The notes under the pieces: generated by a model | Seen by the model: only the letters and a program-made list of their open reading frames with translations | What the model was told of the DNA's origin: nothing | The model's database searches: none | Shown here: piece after piece, positions 14,414 through 18,979 of the stretch | How positions within the stretch are numbered: the stretch's first letter is position 1 | How the letters are laid out: each line of letters starts with the position of its first letter | Assembly (NCBI GenBank): GCA_937967765.1 | Contig: CALCML010000087.1 | Location: 1-18,979 of the forward strand | Reading direction: 5' to 3' | DNA length: 18,979 bases | From: an uncultured Carnobacterium sp. | GTDB lineage: Bacteria > Bacillota > Bacilli > Lactobacillales > Aerococcaceae | Made by a program: the position numbers and the translations under genes

Positions 14414-16075
14414 TTAGTTTTGTTCTGCTTTTTTAGAAACGAGAACGAACATCGCAGAGATTGTTACGATGATTCCTGCTAGAATTACGGCTGTGTTACT
14501 TGTTGTACCAGTGTTTGGTAGGTCTGGTGTAACAGTCGTTGTTGTTGTTTCTGGTGCAGGTGTTACTGTTGTTGTGCCTGTTGTTTCGCCTGTCGTTACG
14601 CCAGTTGTTGAATCTTCTGTAGTAGAAGAGCCTTCAGATGTTGTTGTAGCGGCAGTAGTTGAAACAGTAGTCGCTTCAGTAGTCGTTGTCGCTGCTGTTG
14701 TAGAAGCAGTCGTTGCTTCAGTAGTCGTTGTTGCAGCTGTTGTTGAAACAGTTGTTGCTTCAGTCGTTGTTGTTGCAGCTGTTGTAGACTCTGTCGTTGT
14801 AGTTGCTGTTGTTGTCGTAGCTTCTGTCGTCGTAGTCGTAGGAGCTTCCGTCGTCGTTGCTGAAGTCGTTGTAGACTCTGTCGTTGTTGTCGTAGTCGTT
14901 GGCGCTTCAGTTGTTGTCGTTGAAGTCGTTGTAGACTCTGTTGTAGTCGCCGTAGTCGTTGGCGCTTCAGTTGTAGTTGTAGTCGTCGTAGGAGCTTCTG
15001 TTGTTGTAGTAGTTGTTGTAGGAGCTTCCGTTGTAGTTGTAGTCGTCGTAGGAGCTTCTGTTGTTGTTATCTTTGGAAGAGATTGGTCTCCGTCAACACC
15101 ACCGTTTGCATTGATGTTTGCTACAGATGCGTTGACTTCTTTGGCCACAACCGCAGTTTCACCTTTCACTTGGTACCAAACTTTCGTGTTGTTCTTGAAT
15201 TCTTTTTGGTTTTCATTTTCTACTTTTGTACGATAGAAAATAAGAACGCCAGTCTTATTGATTTGGTCTTTTGGAATCGTAATAGTGATTTTTCCAGAAG
15301 CATCCACGGTAAATGTTGATCCAGGGAAAGCGGCTTTGAAGTCTTCAATCGCTGTATCGCCACCATAGTAGCCAGGTTTGTTTCCTGTTGTTGTAATGCT
15401 AAAGCTGTCTGTCACCAATTTGTGTCCGCCTTGCACTTCGTCTTCGACACGAACGTCGCCGTCCACTTCTAAGTTCATCGCGTTAATCGTTAATGTCCAA
15501 AGAATATGTTCAGGGTCGTCAGCGTGCATGTCCCCAGCTTTTAAGTAGAATGGTGCGTGGTTTTCGCCAGTCGCCATTTTCTTCACGTTCAAGTCGACAG
15601 ATTTGTCTCCACTCACGATTGTAAATTTACCAACGTGTTCTTTGTCCGTTGCTGTGTCGTTGTGACCTTCGATTTCGAATTCACCCCAACCGCGAACGTT
15701 CTCAAGGCCAGTGATGCCGTCGTTGAATGTTACTTTTGCAGAACCGTCTTTGATGACCATGTCCCCAACGTATTTGCCGTCGATGGTCAATTGGATGGTT
15801 TTCTTAAATCCAGTCCCGTGAAGAGTGCCTGAATTTTGCCAAGTCACTGCAAGAGTGTCCCCAGCTTTGATTTTTTGAGCGTGTTCGTCAAACGTAAATT
15901 TAACGGTCGTTTGTCCGCCGTCTGTGATTTCGTTTGAAGAAACCGTCAATGAACTGATGTTATTACTAACGTCTGCCGCGTTTACCACCGATTGAGGTGC
16001 CAGCATGAATAATAACATCGGGATAAACAATACGAAGAGTACCTTCGAAAGTCTTCCTTTTATGAAATCTTTCAT
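14414..16075 (-). CDS. LPXTG-anchored adhesin with Thr-rich stalk
   Basis: A 553-residue cell-wall surface protein. Residues 1-33 are a signal peptide, probably cut after VNA. Residues 34-330 hold two Ig-like domains in the style of Gram-positive MSCRAMM A-regions; HILWTLTINAMNLEVDGDV (190-208) and the following DEVQ...LVTDSF resemble Cna-type collagen-binding domains. Residues 337-515 are a Thr-rich stalk of TTTTTTTEAP and TTAATTTTEATTVS repeats, likely extended and perhaps O-glycosylated. The sorting signal is LPNTG (519-523), a hydrophobic segment and the tail SKKAEQN, for sortase A anchoring. AAGGAGG lies before the ATG. The ligand (collagen, fibrinogen or another host protein) cannot be decided from sequence. 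Confidence 0.92.
   Translation of the reverse strand: MKDFIKGRLSKVLFVLFIPMLLFMLAPQSVVNAADVSNNISSLTVSSNEITDGGQTTVKFTFDEHAQKIKAGDTLAVTWQNSGTLHGTGFKKTIQLTIDGKYVGDMVIKDGSAKVTFNDGITGLENVRGWGEFEIEGHNDTATDKEHVGKFTIVSGDKSVDLNVKKMATGENHAPFYLKAGDMHADDPEHILWTLTINAMNLEVDGDVRVEDEVQGGHKLVTDSFSITTTGNKPGYYGGDTAIEDFKAAFPGSTFTVDASGKITITIPKDQINKTGVLIFYRTKVENENQKEFKNNTKVWYQVKGETAVVAKEVNASVANINANGGVDGDQSLPKITTTEAPTTTTTTTEAPTTTTTTTEAPTTTTTTTEAPTTTATTTESTTTSTTTTEAPTTTTTTTESTTTSATTTEAPTTTTTEATTTTATTTTESTTAATTTTEATTVSTTAATTTTEATTASTTAATTTTEATTVSTTAATTTSEGSSTTEDSTTGVTTGETTGTTTVTPAPETTTTTVTPDLPNTGTTSNTAVILAGIIVTISAMFVLVSKKAEQN
14660..14785 (-). repeat. Three tandem 42-bp repeats in the stalk
   Basis: Codes for three near-identical 14-residue units TTAATTTTEATTVS (residues 431-472; the middle one ends AS), followed by a decayed fourth. 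Such repeats change copy number easily and would alter stalk length. Confidence 0.8.
14936..15067 (-). repeat. Tandem 30-bp repeats in the stalk
   Basis: Codes for repeats of TTTTTTTEAP (residues about 337-380), with the third codon positions nearly conserved between copies, which points to recent amplification. Beyond residue 380 they grade into a mixed 20-residue form with TTTSATTTEAP. Confidence 0.8.
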
Positions 16076-16192
16076 TATTTTTCCTCCTTAAGGTATTAAT
16101 TTGTGAGAAAAGTAACTAAAATCTCCAAAAAAATAGAGCAACCTTTGCAAAAAGCTGTCCAGTCACTGTTCTCGGTAATATCTATATTTGTT

Positions 16193-16201
16193 ATTATATC
16201 A
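16193..16201 (-). promoter_or_regulatory. Extended -10 promoter of the wall protein
   Basis: TGATATAAT on the minus strand has the TGn extension and a perfect -10; the -35 is poor. Start is near 16186, leaving about 110 bases of leader before the AAGGAGG site. Confidence 0.55.
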
Positions 16202-16385
16202 CAAATATAAATTTTTACTACTGTTTTTTTGATATTTCTCAATAGTTTTTTCATATTTTTTTCGATTTCCAAAAACGGGCTGGAAAACGCGGAGGTAAAC
16301 GGTATCATTGATGATTTTCACGAATTTGTTTTCAAAAAGTTCTAGCGATTTCGACCAAACTCGGCGAAAGTGCCTCGCGTGACTC

Positions 16386-16414
16386 TTTACCGACCTTTCA
16401 TTTCACTGTACAAT
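16386..16414 (+). promoter_or_regulatory. Promoter of the amidase/oxidoreductase unit
   Basis: TTTACC (16386-16391) and TACAAT (16409-16414), 17 bases apart. Start near 16421 would exclude the upstream in-frame codons at 16370-16420 and supports the amidase start at 16442. Confidence 0.5.
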
Positions 16415-16441
16415 AAGAAGGACATGAAGGGACGTGAAACT

Positions 16442-17890
16442 ATGTGGAAAGACGCCATCGAGATGAGAGAGGCCGTCGCTTGTGGCGAAGTATCTCCAAA
16501 GGAATTAGTCCAAGAGACATTAGAGAAAATTGAACAACGAAATCCAAGCCTAAACGCGGTCGTGCACTTGCAGGCGGAACGTGCTCTAGAAGAAGCGGAG
16601 GTGCGTTCATTTGAAGGCTTGCCATTTGGTGGGGTACCGCTTTTCTTGAAGGACCTCGGGCAAAATCAAGCAGGGGAACCGTCGAGTGCGGGAAGTAAGC
16701 TCTTGAAGGGGATTCCTGTAAGTCGCACGGATAACTTCGTGAAGCGTCTGGAAGCAGCGGGTTTTATCATCGTAGGTCGTACGAATACGCCAGAATTTGG
16801 CTTTAAGAATATGACGGAACCGCAACTCTGGGGCACTGCGAATAATCCGTATGACCTGAATCGCAATGCCGGTGGTTCTAGTGGCGGCGCGGCATCTGCT
16901 GTGGCTGGTGGCATCGTTCCGATTGCGGGGGCGAGTGACGGTGGTGGATCGATTCGGATTCCGGCGAGCTTTACGGGTCTCATTGGGTTGAAGCCGAGTC
17001 GTGGTCGAATTCCTGTTGGCCCTGGTAGTTATCGTGGTTGGCAAGGTGCTTCGGTGAATTTTGCGATGACGAAGACGGTCCGTGATACGCGTGAGTTGTT
17101 GAAGTGGATGCAAGTCGAGCAAAAGGACAGTCCGTTTTTAGCACCGCTTATTAAAGACTGGGACGCTATGCCAAACCGTCCGCTTCGAGTAGGTGTGATT
17201 GAGAAATCTCCTATTGAAAGCTTTGTCGCTCCAGAAGCCAGGGCGGCGCTTCGTAAGGCCGCGAGTTTCCTAGAGGGTGTTGGCTGTGTGGTCGAACCGA
17301 TTGGCTGGCCAGTCGACGGCGTGGAAGTGATCAAGAACTACTACGTGATGAATAGTGTGGAAACGGCGGCGATGTTTCAAGGAATGGAGGCAAGTTTTGG
17401 CCGCAAGTTTACAAAAGAAGATATGGAACTCATGACTTGGGGCATTTTCCAGTCGGGGGAACGCATTTTAGCAAAAGATTATAGCGCGGCTCTGTCGAAA
17501 TGGGACACCTATGCGCATGCGATGGAAAAAGTACATGAGCAGTACGATTTGATTTTAACGCCGAGTGTGAGCGACGTGGCTCCGCTTCATACGCAATTCC
17601 CGATGGAAGAATCGGTACGACAAGCGTTAGAGCATATGGAAGAACTAAGTGTACCTGAACAACAAAGCGTGATTTGGCGTATGTTTGACCGTACACTTGC
17701 ACTTACACCATTTACGCAATTATCCAATATTACGGGTGCACCAGCGATTAGTTTGCCGGTCTTTTTAACCGAAAAAGGACTTCCAATTGGCGTGCAGTTA
17801 ATGGCGGCTCGCGGACAAGAGGCACTATTACTAACGGTGGCAGAGTGGTTTGAACGCGAAGGGCACTTTGAAACAAGAGACTTCAGCTAG
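16442..17890 (+). CDS. Amidase-signature family hydrolase
   Basis: A 482-residue enzyme of the amidase-signature family, which hydrolyses amide bonds with a Ser-cisSer-Lys triad. K70 (PLFLKDLG) is the base, S146 in GGSSGG the likely cis-Ser and S170 in DGGGSIRIP the nucleophile; GLIGLKPSRGR follows. It is not likely to be GatA because no gatB or gatC is near and the C-terminal half differs in layout. The frame is open back to 16370, but the predicted start of transcription and AAGGG 10 bases upstream favour ATG 16442; ATG 16424 is an alternative. There is no signal peptide. It is followed after 11 bases by an FAD oxidoreductase, probably in one operon. Substrate unknown. Confidence 0.9.
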   Translation: MWKDAIEMREAVACGEVSPKELVQETLEKIEQRNPSLNAVVHLQAERALEEAEVRSFEGLPFGGVPLFLKDLGQNQAGEPSSAGSKLLKGIPVSRTDNFVKRLEAAGFIIVGRTNTPEFGFKNMTEPQLWGTANNPYDLNRNAGGSSGGAASAVAGGIVPIAGASDGGGSIRIPASFTGLIGLKPSRGRIPVGPGSYRGWQGASVNFAMTKTVRDTRELLKWMQVEQKDSPFLAPLIKDWDAMPNRPLRVGVIEKSPIESFVAPEARAALRKAASFLEGVGCVVEPIGWPVDGVEVIKNYYVMNSVETAAMFQGMEASFGRKFTKEDMELMTWGIFQSGERILAKDYSAALSKWDTYAHAMEKVHEQYDLILTPSVSDVAPLHTQFPMEESVRQALEHMEELSVPEQQSVIWRMFDRTLALTPFTQLSNITGAPAISLPVFLTEKGLPIGVQLMAARGQEALLLTVAEWFEREGHFETRDFS

Positions 17891-17901
17891 GAGTGAAGAA
17901 G

Positions 17902-18979
17902 ATGACGAAGAAAGTAGCAATCGTAGGGGCTGGCATCGTCGGGGCGACTGCGGCGTATCAGCTCAGCAAAAAAGGAATCGAAGTAACGGTATTTGACGCG
18001 GGCGTGGGCCAAGCAACGAAGGCAGCTGCCGGGATTATTTGTCCATGGTTGTCGCAACGTCGCAATAAAGACTGGTACCAACTCGTCTCTCATGGGGCGG
18101 CGTACTATCCGCAGTTGATGGATCAGCTGCGCGAGGACGGCGTTAGTGAATTGCCGTATGAACAAGTCGGAGCGTATATTTTCAAGCATACCGCAAAACA
18201 ATTGGCAAAGGTCGAAGAGATGGCCGTGGAGCGACGCGTGGATGCGCCGATGATTGGCGAGGTGCATGCCTTAACTCCAGAAGACGTGGCGTGTGTGATT
18301 CCGGGCTGGTCGAATCCAGATGGCGCGCTTTATTGTAGCGGTGGCGGTCGTGTGGACGGCGAGATGCTCGTGACGCTTCTATTAGAACAGGCCGAAAAGA
18401 ACGGGGCTCGTGTGATCTGTGAAAAAGTAACGCTTGAAGCTGTTGGCGAAGAGGTCCGTGTGCGTCTTGGCGGCGAGGTGCTAGCCTTCGATGCGGTGGT
18501 CCTTTCTAGTGGTGCGTGGGTCAAAGAACTGCTTGAACCGCTGGGCTACTACGTAGATGTGCGTCCGCAAAAGGGGCAGTTGATTGAACTCACCTTGGAG
18601 ACGACCGAAGATACGTCGAAATGGCCAGTGTGCATGTTGCACGGGGAGATTGATATTCTTCCATTCCCAGATGGCAACATTCTAGTCGGAGCGACTCATG
18701 AAAATACGCAAGGTTTCGATTTGGTTCCAGATGAAGAGCTCTTAAATGGCATGTACGAGGAAGCGTGTGCAAGTCTTCCAAGTCTAAAAAATGCTAAACG
18801 CAGTGGGGTGCGCGTGGGAACACGTGCGTATACTTCCGATTTTCTACCGTTCTTTGGCGAAGTTCCAAACACGGCAAATGCCTTTGTGGCGAGTGGTTTA
18901 GGCTCTTCAGGGCTTACAAGTGGCGTCTGGATTGGCGAATGTTTGGCCCGCATGGCAGCAGGGGAAGAAGTCGGATTTT
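17902..18979 (+). CDS. DAO-type FAD-dependent oxidoreductase, cut at the window end
   Basis: About 359 residues are visible before the window ends; the family is usually near 370, so only the very C-terminus is missing. The N-terminus has the FAD-binding Rossmann motif VGAGIVGATAA (G9, G11, G14) and an acidic D32 at the end of the second strand. Further family features are the AAAGIICPW loop, the GGGRVDGEMLV segment near 150 and the C-terminal SGLGSSGLTSG, where the flavin binds again. It belongs to the DadA/glycine oxidase group, which oxidises amino acids or other secondary amines. AGGAG lies 8 bases before the ATG. Coupling to the amidase suggests that the amide product may be its substrate, but that is inference. 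Confidence 0.88.
   Translation, partial: MTKKVAIVGAGIVGATAAYQLSKKGIEVTVFDAGVGQATKAAAGIICPWLSQRRNKDWYQLVSHGAAYYPQLMDQLREDGVSELPYEQVGAYIFKHTAKQLAKVEEMAVERRVDAPMIGEVHALTPEDVACVIPGWSNPDGALYCSGGGRVDGEMLVTLLLEQAEKNGARVICEKVTLEAVGEEVRVRLGGEVLAFDAVVLSSGAWVKELLEPLGYYVDVRPQKGQLIELTLETTEDTSKWPVCMLHGEIDILPFPDGNILVGATHENTQGFDLVPDEELLNGMYEEACASLPSLKNAKRSGVRVGTRAYTSDFLPFFGEVPNTANAFVASGLGSSGLTSGVWIGECLARMAAGEEVGF

Larger units (their letters stand above)
16076..16441. other. Divergent control region of wall protein and amidase
   Basis: 366 bases without a convincing gene. It holds the wall-protein promoter (16193-16198), a leader of about 110 bases for that gene, a cre-like site (16294-16307) and the amidase promoter (16386-16414). 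A 70-codon minus-strand frame (16096-16308) overlaps these signals and has no good ribosome site, so I do not call it. Confidence 0.6.

Noticed and set aside
14660..15067. Tandem repeats resembling a CRISPR array
   Set aside because: Repeats are in frame within a coding stalk, have no unique spacers and are not palindromic.
14469..15236. Plus-strand frame of 255 Val-rich codons opposite the adhesin stalk
   Set aside because: It is the antisense reading of the Thr repeats (ACN/GTN) with no ribosome site of its own and no recognisable fold.
16096..16308. 70-codon minus-strand frame before the adhesin
   Set aside because: It overlaps the adhesin promoter and leader, has no good ribosome site, and matches nothing I know.
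16370..16441. N-terminal extension of the amidase
   Set aside because: It lies on and before the predicted promoter, and the family N-terminus begins near 16442.

Overview
The window looks like a low-GC Gram-positive chromosome of the Lactobacillales. Supporting signs are strong Shine-Dalgarno sites before most genes, a consensus CcpA cre site, an LPXTG wall protein, and a CUT1 sugar importer that lacks its own ATPase. Protein style and oral/mucosal sugar genes suggest Carnobacteriaceae (for example a Granulicatella-like organism), but this genus guess is weak because no rRNA or other marker gene is present.

Layout. 1-2221 (minus strand): a SAM-dependent methyltransferase and galactokinase (galK). 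The methyltransferase lies between two copies of a galK-tail-plus-terminator segment. 2222-2678: a divergent control region with a consensus promoter, a perfect cre at the predicted start of transcription and several inverted repeats. 2679-11277 (plus strand): a six-gene, AT-rich sugar operon made of a lipoprotein binding protein, two permeases, a GH29 alpha-L-fucosidase, a divergent clan GH-D (GH36-like) enzyme and a classical GH36 alpha-galactosidase. 11278-11420: two terminators between convergent units. 11421-12773 (minus): a MATE efflux protein that appears to be made from a leaderless mRNA. 12774-13272: a structured intergenic region followed by an array of ATCGCCTAA boxes in front of a class II Fic protein gene (13273-14319). 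14414-16075 (minus): a sortase-anchored adhesin with a long Thr-rich stalk. 16442-end (plus): an amidase-signature hydrolase and a DAO-type FAD oxidoreductase cut by the window edge.

Working model. The sugar operon imports an intact host oligosaccharide carrying both alpha-galactose and alpha-fucose, and takes it apart in the cytoplasm, where none of the three hydrolases has a signal peptide. Such a ligand could be a blood-group-B-like glycan or a fucosylated alpha-Gal structure. The gene set resembles the ABC-transporter/GH29/GH36 part of the type 2 fucose-utilisation loci of Streptococcus pneumoniae, but it lacks fucose catabolic genes and an extracellular GH98. Free galactose could go to the neighbouring GalK. 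The region most likely to be new biology at the regulatory level is the Fic box array, which suggests autoregulation by an AMPylator with its own winged helix.
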